A stretch of 64,000 nucleotides of DNA, from positions 37,485,391 to 37,549,390 of the forward strand of contig CM075860.1 in assembly GCA_037975125.1 (NCBI GenBank). The letters are read 5' to 3'. This DNA comes from Latrodectus hesperus. Its lineage: Eukaryota; Arthropoda; Arachnida; Araneae; Theridiidae. This document shows, one piece after another, positions 1 through 61,881 of the stretch; the stretch's first letter is position 1, and each line of letters starts with the position of its first letter. Under the pieces are notes generated by a model. That model made no database searches and was not told where the DNA came from. It worked only from the letters and a program-made list of their open reading frames with translations. The position numbers and the translations under genes are program-made.

Positions 1-799
1 TATGAATTCAGTTTTGGCTAGTAAGTGAAAAATTGTATAGATTAGATTGCATAGAGATAATTAGGGCCTAATTTATCTCAAAATGTAAATCTTAGCCTAT
101 TCAGGATTTTTTTGCATTATCTAAGTTTTTCCATTTTGAAAATTAAGGAAACTATTTTTTATTCATTGGTTTCCCATAAGCATCTGTTATTCAGTGTGGG
201 GAAATAATAATAAGTTAACATTTTCAGCATAATCATAAATTCTGTTATCTAAGTACTAAACTACACAAAAATTTTCTGTGGTTAGCTATAAAATCATAAT
301 GTCATTTTAGTATAGAAACATAATTAACTTATCAGTCAAATTATTTTCTCAAACTAATTTTTTTCTTATTGTATATCAATACTATATTCTTTCATATTCA
401 GGTATTATGAAATATTTTGTTAAACATAATAATTCATAAACATATAAGAATATAATATTTTGAGTTTGATAATTTATTTTAATTAATAATTTAGTTTTAT
501 GAATAAAATTCTTCAAAAATAATTTTGAACTTTTTTGTAATAAATTACTTTGTTTTAATAAAAGCATAAGGAGAGAGATACAAGAAAATTAAAAATGCAT
601 CCTAAAATATATAATAAACATCAAAATAAAAATATTTTTACTTATCAGATTATAAATTATTAATTAAATTATAAATTACGCATATTCTTTGAAATGCTTG
701 AGGTAAAATACGTTGTTAAAAAAAAGAATTTTTCTGAAATTTGTTAGAAGTTTCTTAGATTGGAATCGATTATAAACAAACTGTATATAGATAAAGTTC
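1..799. other. Intergenic flank, no gene seen
   Basis: AT-rich sequence with no exon-like or conserved coding signal on either strand. Short open frames here have the composition of random AT-rich DNA. The stretch ends at the first copy of the target-site duplication that flanks the SINE beginning at 814. Confidence 0.6.
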
Positions 800-813
800 T
801 ATAACACAGAGAA

Positions 814-1033
814 GGGCGCTCCGTGGCTGAGTGGTCTAAAGCATCACCGCTAATCGCTTGAGAGCGTAGGAGTGTGGGTTCGATTCCCACCGTGGCCCTG
901 GGTGTTTTCTTCGTTATTCTTCTGTGGTTGTACATCTGTCATTGTGCTATTTGTCCTATTATCGACGAAGACTTACAAGCGGATCTCAAGAATCTAGCAT
1001 ACAAGTCTGAATATATGTAATGTAATAAATAAA
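814..1033 (+). mobile_element. tRNA-derived SINE with 14-bp target-site duplication
   Basis: The head is tRNA-like, with a pol III A box (TGGCTGAGTGG, 824-834) and a B box (GGTTCGATTCC, 877-887) inside a GTGGG/CCCAC T-stem. The tail ends in an AATAAATAAA-type repeat. The element is bracketed by identical copies of TATAACACAGAGAA at 800-813 and 1034-1047, the mark of LINE-assisted insertion. The seven bases before the A box do not pair well with the bases after the T-stem, so this is not a working tRNA gene. The near-perfect duplication suggests a fairly recent insertion about 0.87 kb upstream of the Arf start codon. Confidence 0.85.
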
Positions 1034-1047
1034 TATAACACAGAGAA

Positions 1048-1560
1048 CAATTATTGATTAAAATTTCTCAGAATATGAATAAAGGATTATAAATGTTAAA
1101 ATTTTTAAGTAATATGTAATCATTTACTGGAGTTCTTAGAATATTATTCATTATGAACTAAATTTACTGTACTCTAAAAACTTGATAATGCAATGATAAA
1201 AATTATTAAAAAGCATTTATAGGAATAAAATATTTCATGTTTTTGGACTGAGAAAGAATAATTCAAAAGGAAATATATTTATTGAGTTGCAAGACAGCTA
1301 TTTTTTTTTCCAATCTTCTTTTCATTCAATAAGCCCTTCAAATAAATTAATTTTACGAAAAACTTATAAAAAACACCTGTACTAAATTTCAAATTAAGGA
1401 AATTAATGTGAATCAAAAGTAGAGAGAAATAAGTGAAACAAATAACATAAAAAAGGGGTAAATTTAAGCAGATAAACTAAAAAAAAAATTTAAAGTGAAA
1501 TGCCTGCATTTTAAAATAAAAATATAAGATAACTCCTGTAAGTTGAAATCATTGAAAGTA
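1048..1560. other. Flank between SINE and Arf promoter, nothing seen
   Basis: AT-rich sequence with short poly-A and poly-T tracts and no recognisable coding, repeat or RNA structure. Confidence 0.5.
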
Positions 1561-1573
1561 GATTTGGCAACCA

Positions 1574-1622
1574 CTTTTCGATTATCGAAAGTTTTCTGCT
1601 TTCATCGATAACCGAAAGTTTT
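1574..1622 (+). promoter_or_regulatory. Candidate Arf promoter element cluster
   Basis: About 300 bp upstream of the Arf ATG lies TTTCGATTATCGAAA (1576-1590), a palindrome apart from its central base. It is followed by ATCGATAACC (1604-1613). The decamer CGAAAGTTTT occurs twice, at 1586-1595 and 1613-1622. ATCGAT-containing motifs resemble the DRE (TATCGATA) found in housekeeping promoters of arthropods. The functional role is inference from position and motif only; the transcription start is not visible. Confidence 0.35.
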
Positions 1623-1898
1623 TTTTTAAAGAATACGTAGTTTTTGGTGATTTCGTGAGTGTACATTTGTTACAAAGTGACAAAGCAAGTTGTTCATAAT
1701 TTCTTTTTCAGTGAATAAAACTACAACAATCTAATATTTTGTATTTCGGATTCCTCATCAGAGCTTGGAATAATACGGTAACAACATCCTTTAAATCTTT
1801 TCATTTTGGAAAGACGTGGCAGTGATGTTCTTCTGCTTGTAAAATAATAAATAAACAGGTATATTGCATTTTAAGTTTGTCAAGACTTCTGTACCAAA

Positions 1899-16918
<15,020 letters not shown>

Positions 16919-17120
16919 ACGAATTTACTCAAAAATTTTCTTTGTGATGAGATGTGTATTGTTACTGCACTTTTGATAGGTGCCCTAAAGTTCTAAATAA
17001 CCATGATTGCAGAATTTATTTTTACATATACATATAGAAAAAAATCCTAAATTTTGAATACTTTTCCTTGTACTATTTATGTTGGCACCTTTTCAAGCTA
17101 TGAGTTTTAGCTTTATTTTT

Positions 17121-17171
17121 AATAAATGTCCATCAGGTGGTAGATTCTTTTATAGGCCAGTTGGAAATAAA
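17121..17171 (+). terminator. Candidate Arf polyadenylation signals
   Basis: AATAAA occurs at 17121-17126 and 17166-17171, about 205 and 250 bp after the Arf stop codon. These are the first canonical hexamers downstream. AATAAA is common by chance in sequence this AT-rich, so which one is used is not decided by the sequence. Confidence 0.4.
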
Positions 17172-20100
17172 TTGGGTATATATATAAGCACTTAGCACCA
17201 TTATGAATTACTATGTATAATTTAAAAATTCCTATTATATATTTTCTTAAATACCATTAGTAAATCTGAAAATATTCCTATTACTATTTTAGTCCTATTT
17301 AAAATATTTTATTTATTATTTCTTGAACTTGGGTTTTGGTATTGAAGTATTTGTGCATCAGATCAGTTGCATATTAAAAAATGTGTAAAATTTTCATAAA
17401 AATTTTTGTATTAAAGACATTTTGATTTTTATTTCTGGTATAAAATTATGTATATTAATATTTTGATATTGTATTTTTATATTCATTTTCGGTTCATATA
17501 TTTTTATTAAAAATTTATTACTAGTTCTTTATAGATATGTATATTTTGCAGCATATTTCTTTATGAACAATACTTTATAACTTAGGTTTTTTAATTTGAG
17601 AAAAACTTGCTATGTTAGTTTTGTTCTCCGATCAAAAATAATGAGCAGTATTTTGAATTTCTAACAAGTTTGATTCAAACTCATATCTGGTTATTTTAAT
17701 AAACTTATATGGATATCAAACTATTTCTATCTTTTAGGGAATAGAGATATAAATTTATACATGTAGTTATTATTATTACTTAGCTTTTAAATTTTTCTTA
17801 ACATTTTGTCAAATATATCTAAAAGTCATAGATTAGATTTTTATTATTTTTAATAAATATAAAAAAATGTTTTTAAATTTTATTAAGATTTGGCAAAACA
17901 ATAAACTTTAATTCTTTATAATGTTATTTAATTTAATATAAAATGCGTGTGTCATCTTCTATATTGTAAAATTTTATTCTTGAAAATAGCAAAACAAATG
18001 TTTGTGCATTTTTCTTTGGAAGTAAGTTATTTGTGTTTTTCAATTATAAAATAGTGCAACTAAAATGTTATTTTGTTTGTAAGTACAGAAAATTTTATAT
18101 TTAAAAACAAATAATAAAAACAATTTTGTCTCAAATTTTGAAATTTTATTTCCATTTCTTCAATATTCGTATCTGTTATTTCATTAAAATATAAATGTTT
18201 CACAATAACAGTTAATATTTTTGTATATGTAGTTTTGTTATTACAGAAATATCATTTGTTAATTTTAAGATCCTCACAAATATGTTGATTTGGCTCAAAA
18301 AATTCAGTATAAATAAAACGTTAAAATAAATCAAGTATTAATGTAAGTATTTTTAGCACTTAATAGTTATATTTAACTTTTTACACAAATTAAAAAACTA
18401 AATGTTTCTTAAATTTAAAAAGTCCCTTAAATTTTAAAAAAGGAAAATAAAAACTGCCTTTGTTAAACATTAATAAAACTATCTCCTTAAGATGGTTTAT
18501 TTAATATTAGATTCTGTTTTAACATTTTATACAATAAATTATACTAGTGTACTAAGTATGTGCTTTATTTCATAAAAATATTCATGTTACATTTGCGACT
18601 GTTCAAGTATGTTTGCTTTCCTGTATTTCATATTGATCAGATAACTTTCTCATTTCATTTTTTGTTTGTATCCAAGTTAATCCATTACATTTTTTAATTT
18701 AAATGAGAATTTAATAAATGTGTATTTTACCATTTTATTCATTCTTTCACCTTAAAATAAATTTAGAGTAATTTTAATAAAACTTGTAATTTATTTGATT
18801 AACAATTTATGTTAGTATGTTTACAACTGTAAAATATTTAAGTTAGGTGAAAGGGTTTGATTAAGTTAGCCATTATAAACAAAGCAGGGCTATATTCATG
18901 CATCTTCAATTTATTAATATGTATGTACATAGACAAACCACTTGAACATTAGAATAAAATTTTTAAAATGTATCTAGAAAGTTTAATTTAAAAATAAACA
19001 CGTTATATTAAGATGTACTTTTTAATTTACTTAAAAAGAGTTTATTTTTTAATTAAATGTGTTATGTTAGAATGTAAGTAAATGTCAAAAGAAGAAAGTA
19101 ATTTTAAAAATTATGAAGGATCTCTAAATCAGTATTCCACTTAGGCTATTCCAATAATTTTGCATTATTTTCGATTTTGACCATAAAATATTCGTTTTAT
19201 TATGAAACAGAATTAAATATAAAAAGTGTTATACATTTTTAATCATTTATATCTGTATGAATATTTAAAGATAGACTTAGTATTTCTGTAATAAGATTTA
19301 AAGTAGGAAAAAAACAACTCATTTTGAAGTAATAAATTTGAATATTTTTTATGTATGAATATATATAGCATATAATTTTAAATTTTCATTTTCTTTCCCT
19401 TTAAAAACGTTGAAATCTAATTAAATGTATTTTTAAAAAATAATGATGATTTATTTTAAAACAAAAACATTAATAGGAACATGCTTTCCAAGTAGCTTAT
19501 TTTTAATAAAATTTTAAATATAAATGCTGTAAGATAAAAACAAAGTTCTTGTGTAGTCTGTAAGCTTTTAACGAAAGTTTATTTTACCATTCTTTATTCA
19601 TCACAATAAATTCCTATTTGTAAATTCTAGTTATTTTTATTGTGAAACATTTGCAATAAATGAGATTTTTCCTGTTCATATATAGTTAGCTTATTTCCCC
19701 TGACATAAATATTTTCTTTGTATAAAGTTATGACATTTTATTTATAAATATTTCGAAATTGAAACTATTTGGTGTTAGGATAGGGACTAGCCACTATTTC
19801 ATAAAAACGAGTGTACTGTATTCAAGACAAAAAGTTCTTAGCTCCCCCTTCTGCTTTACAACAAACTTTCAATTCTATGTAGGATCCCTGTAATTTGGAG
19901 GAACTGCCCCTAGTTTAATTTAGCTCTGACCATATCTTTTTTAAGATTTTGATCTGGACCTTCTTTAGAGTTTGCAAAATTCTTTGGAAAGAAAAGAAAA
20001 TGCAATCTTGTAAATAGTTTTCTCTATTGCCTTGGAATTCAAAATGTAATATTAGTCCAAAGAAAGGCCTGGCAAATGGAACATTTTATAGACTTATAAT

Positions 20101-22920
20101 TAATTTTAAACATGTAATTTTAGCTGTATTCTCAAAGCTATTCCAAAAAAATATATTTTTTGCATATTTCATTTTGTCTGAAATATTAAAATTTCTTATA
20201 TAAAGTGAATCAAATTGAATTGAAAATACATTAGATAAACAATTTGCTCATTTTTGAGAAAATGCTGCTTGCATATTTTATAGATTAAGTAGACTTTAAT
20301 TCCACCATCTCATTTTTATTTGATTCGATTTAGGATAGTTTTAATTCGAGCCATTTAAAAATTTGACTTTTTAATAGTGCACTTTTAAATAATATGCAAA
20401 TAAATGACTTTTATAGAATTCATATTAAATTTCTTTTAATGAACATTGTCAACACACAAGTTCCAATAGATTTACGAGATTCACTATTATTTATCCTGAA
20501 TGAATAAATTTTGTGTAATTTTTGATATAGTAAATAGTCTATATAATATTTTTGAACAGAGAGACACAAGTATAGAGCTATGACTAAGAAATAATTACAA
20601 AATGGAAATAACATTCTTGATTATGTTAAATGTGAAAACTAAAATGTGTTTTTCTTTTAAGTTAAAATAAATTGTAAAATATGTTATCAGTTGATAAATA
20701 TTGTAAAAAAAAATTTTTTTAACTAATCATGACTGAAACTTAACATTTATAAATAAGTTTGAAAAAACAAGACTCGAGACATTTTTGGGCACAATTTCCT
20801 GAAATACATCACATACTTCAATCACTATTCAAAATAATTATTTAAAGATTTGTTAGGTTTCCTTTTTTTAAAGTAAATTTGGTGCATTTGAATGGAATAA
20901 ATAGGTTTTCCTCATATCTTATAAACCTGAAATAGATACTTTAAGATCGCATTAGAAATTGTACAAAAATCGATTTGTCATAAAACATATTTTTCAACCA
21001 ACTTTTCAATTTTTTCATCGTTTATTAAAATTTTACGGCATATTTCCGGTATTATAATTAGGAAACGCTACATGTTACTACATAAGAACGTAACCTGTAT
21101 TTTTCAGAAAATCTACGTTTGTTCGAAACTAAATATAAATTTGATACAAAAAAAGAGTCTGGAAATTTAAAATCGATTTTTTATGTAAACAATAAATGGC
21201 TTAATGTACACGTCGTTTAATGTGATACTGAGGAAATATTAAATGAAAAGAATACAATTGGAAAATTCAGTTTGAGATCCGAAGTGTATAACATGTAGCC
21301 GTATACTGTGATAATGTCATTTGTCGACATTTATATTCTTTCATGAAAATGAATATTTTTAAAAATATGTAAAAATTGGTTTATGGAAAACAGTTTCGCT
21401 ATTACTTAATAAGTATAGATGTGCTAGAATTCCAAAAGTTTAAGTGCAACTGAGAGGGAAGAAAATAAGAAATTAAAAACCAGGTGTATCTATAAAAAAT
21501 TTTAATTGGAACAAAACATTGATGTTTTATGTTAAAACTCTACAAAAGAAAGTAACAGATTTCAAAACGATGAAGAGTAATAGAGATTTATTTCAATTTG
21601 ATATTATAAATATAGTGACGCTAGGGAATAAAAAGTACAACAAATTAACACTACTGAAAATTATTTTAGAAAAACTTCGATAGGGAATAAGGAATAGCTC
21701 AGAAAAAAATGTAATTTCGAAAGATAAGGAATAATATAAGATTTAATTATCCTCTTTGATGACTAATTAACAAGAAAAGTGATATTTAAAGATTTGAGAC
21801 AGTTATTATCGTTTCACCTATAAAATGTCAATTTACAAATAACATTCAAATAAAAGCAGTAAAGTATCTGCTACGATCAAAAATATTAAAATTTAGGTTG
21901 GAAAAAAATAAAAGATTTTTTAAGAGGAAGATTACTGGAAGAAATCTTGTCTTCGAACATAAAATAAATCTTAAGAACTTTTTTCAAGAAAAACTATCAA
22001 CCGAAAAATAAATACAATATAGAATAAGTAATAAATTGTTTTAACATGCCAGAATTTATTACATGATGAGAGATAACTCTTCATTAAACTGAAAATTGCT
22101 AATTTAAGTATGGCACATAAATTAACAAATATGTACTACTTAGGTCACATCATAAGCCATCTTTCTTGTTTTTTTCCTCGATTAAAAAAATTTCTCTTCT
22201 CAATTTTCAAAGAGCAGTTAAGGGAACTTTCCAAAAATATCCTATAAAATTTGCGCCAAATTTTTTAAATTATACATTAATGTATTCGTAGATTTTTTAT
22301 TCGTTGTTCGAAAAACACACACACACAAAAATACTAATCAAAATAATAAAATCTATTAATTAGTATATTTAATATTTATTTCTCAGGACTGTTAGAATAA
22401 ATGTTGACATTTATGTTCCTTTTCTTATAAACTCATGCTTATACAAAGAAAGCTATTTTTTCGAATATTAATTTTTAAAGTATTCTATATTTATCTTTAG
22501 TAATAAAAATTGCTTTTTTCATGGGGAATTATTTTCCTTTATTCATATTAGGGGAAAAAAGTATTGTATAGGTTAAAAATAAATTACTGAAAAATGCTTA
22601 AATATAAAGAGTAATGCTTTTTTCTAAAATCTTAGAAATGCAAGCGATTATTTAATGAATTCCTAAATATTTAGCTAACATTTTTTTTTATTTTACCAAA
22701 TGTTTGAAAAAAATCTCTAACATTTTTTATATCACCTGAAGATTTTCAAAATTTTCGTGAGCTTTCAAAATTCTCAGTAATTTTCAAAACTTCTGTAAGA
22801 ATAAACCCTATTTTTCCCACCTTTACAACAATGATCAGTCTGTCAGGCTAAAATGAATTGAAAAGTGCGAGACTGCATGTCATTCATCATATGTTGAGGA
22901 GCATCCGAAGATAGATGATA
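17172..22920. other. Intergenic region between Arf and the C3-like gene, no gene seen
   Basis: Over 5 kb of AT-rich sequence on both strands with no exon-like coding, RNA gene or well-formed transposon. The left part may include Arf 3' untranslated sequence. Short low-complexity tracts occur, such as (CA)n near 22317. Confidence 0.55.
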
Positions 22921-22924
22921 GATT

Positions 22925-23525
22925 TTTCTGCAGAAATTGGATCTTCATAATTTGGAAGCAAGTAGATCTCCAGACTTGGTCTAAGTCAAATGTAATCTAT
23001 GGTACATGGCATACGTACCAGATTTGCTACGCTGTGTATAAATTTCAGTGGTACTCTACACCGCTCAATGCGGTATTCTACATAATACTGCGGTGCAAAG
23101 ACAAATTTCACATTAAAATTTTATTTTTTTGTTTGATAATTTTGAAAGAATACATTTAATAACATTAGTTTTTACGTTAATATTTTTTCTATAACGTCTG
23201 ACTAGTAGGATATTTCTTTTTTCTAGCACAACAAAGGGCGAAAGTGATGGTGATTTTTTATTGATTTTAAGTAGGAATGCTACACACGATATACTGGCGG
23301 CTCCGATATTGGTTTAGATCTTCATAATTTAGAAGCAGGGATCAAGCAGAAGATTTAGATTTGGCCTGCTACCAGAAATATCATTTCATATGGAAGACAT
23401 TGCAACCACGACATAAATAACGTGCCCTAGCCTCCATTAGTGGACACAACGGATCTTCGATTATGTCGTGATTCGAAACCACTGCCTTCCAACAGCGAGA
23501 ATGTGTGAACTCCTTAACTTTTTAC

Positions 23526-23589
<64 letters not shown>

Positions 23590-23830
23590 CCTCTATCTAA
23601 ATATTCATATATATGCATAAACGTGAGTATCGAATTGCTTTAAATATTTCCTACTCCGTGACTCTCTGAATCATATTGGTTCAAATCTTTGACCCGCATA
23701 ATTATAAGATTACCGACCCCTGAACTAAGAGTACCATTTCTCTTAAAAGATTTTGCAACCACAACTTATATTACAAGGCCGACAGCGACCCTCCGCATGT
23801 GTGCACGCGCGAAGGAGATATGTGTAACGT
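22925..23830. repeat. Cluster of related degenerate repeat copies
   Basis: Three blocks at about 22925-23030, 23283-23490 and 23660-23830 share words such as TTGGATCTTCATAATTTGGA / TTAGATCTTCATAATTTAGA, and the latter two share TTTGCAACCACAAC / ATTGCAACCACGAC. They are less AT-rich than their surroundings. They look like copies of one old element, split by an (AT)n tract. The family is not recognised. Confidence 0.4.
23530..23584. repeat. (AT)n microsatellite, about 55 bp
   Basis: Uninterrupted alternating A and T between two copies of the degenerate repeat cluster. Confidence 0.97.
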
Positions 23831-25163
23831 CCAACTATTGTTATACAACAGCAGCCATGAATCTTGGATATCTCACTTTTAACAATGTGACCTTAATACA
23901 GAGTGAGGCTATATGCAATCTTATATTACCCAAACGTTGTGTTTTTTTACATAGCTTTAAGTATGAGTAAAATATTATTCCTGTGTTACTTTCAATTTAA
24001 AACAATCCAGATATCATGTATGTATAATCTTGAATAAAAACATGACATGTTACGTTTGTGCTTCTATTAAAAGGGGAAAAAAGGCTTTTTTAATTGTACT
24101 TTCACTTTGAATTTTAATATCGGATTTCGATCTGCATCCGGATACCACTTCAGTTGAGATTAGAATGTCGAAAGACTTATGGCGTCGTAATTTTTACTAC
24201 ATATAAATAAATTCTTTATAATATTTTTTATTCAAAAGCATATGTAAAAGTAGAAGTGAACTTATGATCTCTTTCATGAAGATAAATATAAAATAATGAT
24301 GCATAATTCGATTTACAATGAATAGAAAGTTTATTTTAAGGAATTTTCCAGTAATTAGTAGGGAAGGAAAATTAAATTGACGGTCACATTCTTTTATTCT
24401 TCCTAATACAACACATTACTAGTATATATTGCGCAAAATTAGTTATTATATAAATCATATTATTGTTTATTTCCTTTTTAATAGTTATTAATATTTATAT
24501 GTTCTTTAAATTCTCTAAATATGTTTGATTTAGTTATTTCGATAGCATTGAAATGTAATTAATGTTAAAACGCCTGAAAAACGCAATGTGCAGCCCTAGG
24601 AGGAAAAATTTAGAAAATTCTTATGGCATAAACGTTCATTATTCGAAAAGTATTCCAAAAAAGAATATTTTGTTCCTATCTGCAGCGAGAACAAGCAATG
24701 GAAACGTTAGATAAACATAAAACTATAATTAAAGTGAATGCAAATGTACAAATCCATTAAAAATTAAAACACACACAGTTCTCTCTCTCTCTCTTTCCAG
24801 AATAATGCGACATGAGAATTTAACAACTCATGTTTAAGAATTTGAAATAATTTCTCTCAAAATCATATTGAAAGAGAAGGCTCATCTTACGCAGAAAATG
24901 TAAACGCATTTAAATATATTTGAAATCACTATCAAATATAATCAGAAATTTTAAAAAAGAACTTGTTTTCAACAAAGAAAGCTACTTAAAAATCTTTCAA
25001 AATCATATATGCCTGAGTCAATCAACCAATTGTTTTATTCGAACATTCAATACAAATTGGAAAAAAAAATGGCGGCAAACTATTGCCAATACGAACAAGC
25101 ATGACAAAGTCAAGAGTACCAAATAGCAAAACATAATAACTAGTTTTATTTACGAACTATTGC
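23831..25163. other. Upstream flank of the C3-like gene
   Basis: AT-rich, with a short (CT)n run at about 24778-24793. A 68-codon open frame at 24920-25126 shows no family motif and is treated as chance. No mobile element with clear ends is seen. Confidence 0.45.
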
Positions 25164-25181
25164 ACTGGGGAATTCCCCAGT
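25164..25181. promoter_or_regulatory. Palindromic NF-kappaB/Rel site upstream of the C3-like gene
   Basis: ACTGGGGAATTCCCCAGT is an 18-bp perfect palindrome. Its core GGGGAATTCCCC (25167-25178) satisfies both the vertebrate kappaB consensus (GGGRNWYYCC) and the insect one (GGGRAYYYYY), on both strands. It lies 240 bp before the C3-like ATG in an otherwise AT-rich region, where a 12-mer with eight G/C is unlikely by chance. Complement and thioester-protein genes are often Rel-controlled in animals. Function is inferred from sequence and position. Confidence 0.65.
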
Positions 25182-25420
25182 CAAGTGTGCTGAGAGACTT
25201 CGAATGGAATAAAAAGGAAAAGAATTTGCTTGGTTCGGCATTTACTTATCAAAGTAAAATCTCGGAAGGTTAGAGGTCAGGAAAACATGATGTCAACTCC
25301 GCCACTGTCTGCCAATGAAAGAGGAAGAGGAACCCTCAGTTCTCAGAAGGGAAGTTTTGTGTCTTCAGTATCATAAGCTCCGGATCTATGCATCTTTAGT
25401 TTGTTGTCTCCCTCGCTGCA

Positions 25421-59184
<33,764 letters not shown>

Positions 59185-61055
59185 GTAATAAATATTTTGA
59201 TGGTGTAATCAAATAGTTACTTAGTTTAAATATTAATTTACAAAAGAGAAATTATTATTAATCTTCAGTTAGAATATTAAAAAATAAATGTAAATACCTG
59301 ATATTGTTAAATAAAATGTTTTGATAAGTAATAGTGATTAAAGGAGTGAAACGTAAAATTTGAAAAAATAACTATAAAATCAATAATTCCATTCACAATC
59401 ATACTTTTCTGTCCACTTAAAAATGAATTTATACAAAAAAATCCTGAAAATGTTCAGTAAATAAAACAAAATAAAGGATTTTGATCAATGCCATCTAGTT
59501 CTGAACAAAAGCTCATTAATTTTTACATGTATTTTCTGTTTAGAATGTCATTTTTGACCACTACTATTGGTAATCATTTTTAAAAATGACATAATTTCTT
59601 CACTTTTGAATAAAATTGCAATGTTGACTTAAATGTTTTATTTTATGTTGTTTTTTCACAAAATAGAAAAAAAACCAAGTTTTTTCTTCAAAAAAATTAA
59701 TGTTTTCTATTTGTTAGTTCTTATTTTCATTTTCTTGGGAGAGATTGTAAAATATAAATTATAGATTGTAATTTTTTAAGTAATTTTCTCATATGAAAAA
59801 TTTAAATTGTCTTGGAATTAAATTAGTTACAATTAAATGTTAATATTGTTATTTCAACATGCTTAAATTTTTATCACACTTAAACACTATTGTGAGGTGA
59901 AACAATAAGGAAAATATGACATAAAATATTTACATCTAAAGTAACATATCAATGGTATAAATTATTCAAAATAATATAATGAATGAGACTAAACATTATT
60001 GAATCAAAAATAAATGAATTTTTTTTTATTGTAGGATCCAAATTAAAATTTACTTTCAGTTACTAGCTTGCATTAGTTAAGAATTTTTATTTTTTTATTT
60101 GGAGCTGTATTAACAAACAAAGTTTCCTTATCCTCATAACTAACAAAAATTATACAAAAGAAATCAGTAGAAAAGCATTATTATTCTTTAAATCAACAAA
60201 AATATAAAATGTGTATAAACTGTTATTGTTACTCTTGTGTGAAAACTTAATAGTAAGGTAATGATATTTGTTGCAAACTATGTTAGCAAATTTTAGGACT
60301 AACACATTATGCTTTTGAGCTTCATCTATCTGATACATAAAGAGTATAGTGCTTGGATGTCATTATTCTAAAGGAAATAAAGATTGAATTCGCTTAAAAA
60401 AGGACTATTTTACACTTTTAGAATTCGTTTTCCTTATTTTATTGGCCTTAAATGTTGCCATTATTGTTATGCAGAAATATAAAAAAGATAGTACCATGTC
60501 AAATATTGATCTCATCTTTTGACCTCTTGTAATCAATTAAAATAATCTGCTGAATATATTGTACAATAAGTTTTGATATGGGCAAGTAAAGTAATAAAAA
60601 ATGTTCTATATTCGGTTTTCAAAGGGCAAATTTGTGCTACCAAGTTTCATTCATGTTCAAAATTTAATGGTTATGTCTGTTTTCACATTTTGTTAAAAAA
60701 TGAAACAAATACCTTTTTTTCTGTGGATCATTTTTCAAATCCCTAGAAATTAAAAGTAATATTAAAGTCATTCAGATTTTGGTTAGCTATGTTATCACAA
60801 AAAAATTGTAAAAAAAGAATGAAAACTAATTTTTAAGTTTATATAAAAATTGCCTCTCCAGTAACATGTAATTGTATACAATAATATGTGATATAGACTC
60901 AGATTATCATTGCTGTTTGTTATAACAATTCTTTGTTGAGATGTTGTTTTACATTTTCTTTTTATTAATAAGTATAAACTGTAAAAAGTATAATTTTCGG
61001 AATATTATCACCATTAAGCCGTTGATTGCCGTAAGATTGGATAAAGTAAATTTTA
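59185..61055. other. C3-like intron 13, left part, nothing recognised
   Basis: AT-rich. This intron runs to the window edge (over 4.8 kb) with no further C3-like coding found on the + strand. Confidence 0.5.
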
Positions 61056-61881
61056 CAACCAAGATATTTATGATAGTCAAAACATTGCATAAAAGGGTGC
61101 TAGAGTTTGTTAGAGAATCATCATGTCTCAAGTCAGTCATTTACTAATATTGATTTTTATGCCTAGAAGTTTATTAAAAACAAAAACATTCTATTAAAAA
61201 TCAGCAAAATGCATTTAGTCATAAAATTATCACAAAGAAGATTCTTTGGTATGACTAGCATATTCAAAAATTGCTTAGGATGAGCAGTAGTGATTTTGAA
61301 ATAAGTTATCTGATGAACTATGTTTTGCTTGTATCAAAAGAGTGGTATTAAATATCAGCAGTTGGAGAAAAAACAAAACTTATTTGACCATCAGTAGATT
61401 GCCAGAATTAACCACTAAGTCTTGGTGTAATAATAATAGATATTGTTCCTTATTTTGTAATTAAATTTTTCACACATATTTGAAGGAGATACATGTCTTT
61501 ATTTTCTCTCTTTTTTAAAGTATGAAATCATGCCCTGGAAAAAGCAAAAAACACATGACTATCAATAGACTTTTAAAAATAACTACTGTTTCCCTCCCTT
61601 GTTTAATAATGATTCATTATCATTATTTGTGTATATGTTCAATTTGTGTAAACAATTCCATAACTTTGAAAATGATATCATGTCATAATTTCCTCCTTAC
61701 ATACATAAATCTCCTGGAAAAATAAGCAAAGAACAGATGACCATCAAGTGAGTGTTCAGGAATTCTTCAACCAAGATATTTATGATAGTCAAAACATTGC
61801 ATAAAAGTGTTCTAGAGTTTGTTCAGAGAATCATCATGTCTCAAGTCACCCATTTACTAGTATTGATTTTTATGCCTAGAA
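61056..61881. repeat. Local duplication: two 113-bp copies 712 bp apart
   Basis: The stretch beginning CAACCAAGATATTTATGATA at 61056-61168 recurs at 61768-61881 with only a few differences. Related words (CTTGGTGTAATAATAAT near 61421 and 61891; ATTGTGCTTAGTT near 61912 and 62074; TATGAA...CCTTGAAAAAG-like near 61521 and 61974) continue the relationship. The duplicated unit was therefore larger and has eroded. Confidence 0.85.

Noticed and set aside
814..900. A tRNA gene at the start of the window
   Set aside because: The pol III boxes and T-stem are present, but the acceptor arms do not pair and the unit is embedded in a longer body with target-site duplications. It is a SINE head.
744..935. 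63-codon minus-strand open frame with GIEPTLLRSQ-like text
   Set aside because: It is the translation of the reverse strand of the tRNA-like SINE, a common false protein.
22735..22810. Possible second copy of the hAT-like 5' region
   Set aside because: It shares TTTTCAAAATT-type words with 4000-4115, but these are low complexity and no further alignment holds.
24920..25126. 68-codon open frame upstream of the C3-like gene
   Set aside because: Lys/Asn/Ile-rich as expected by chance, with no homology signal I can name and no partner exon.
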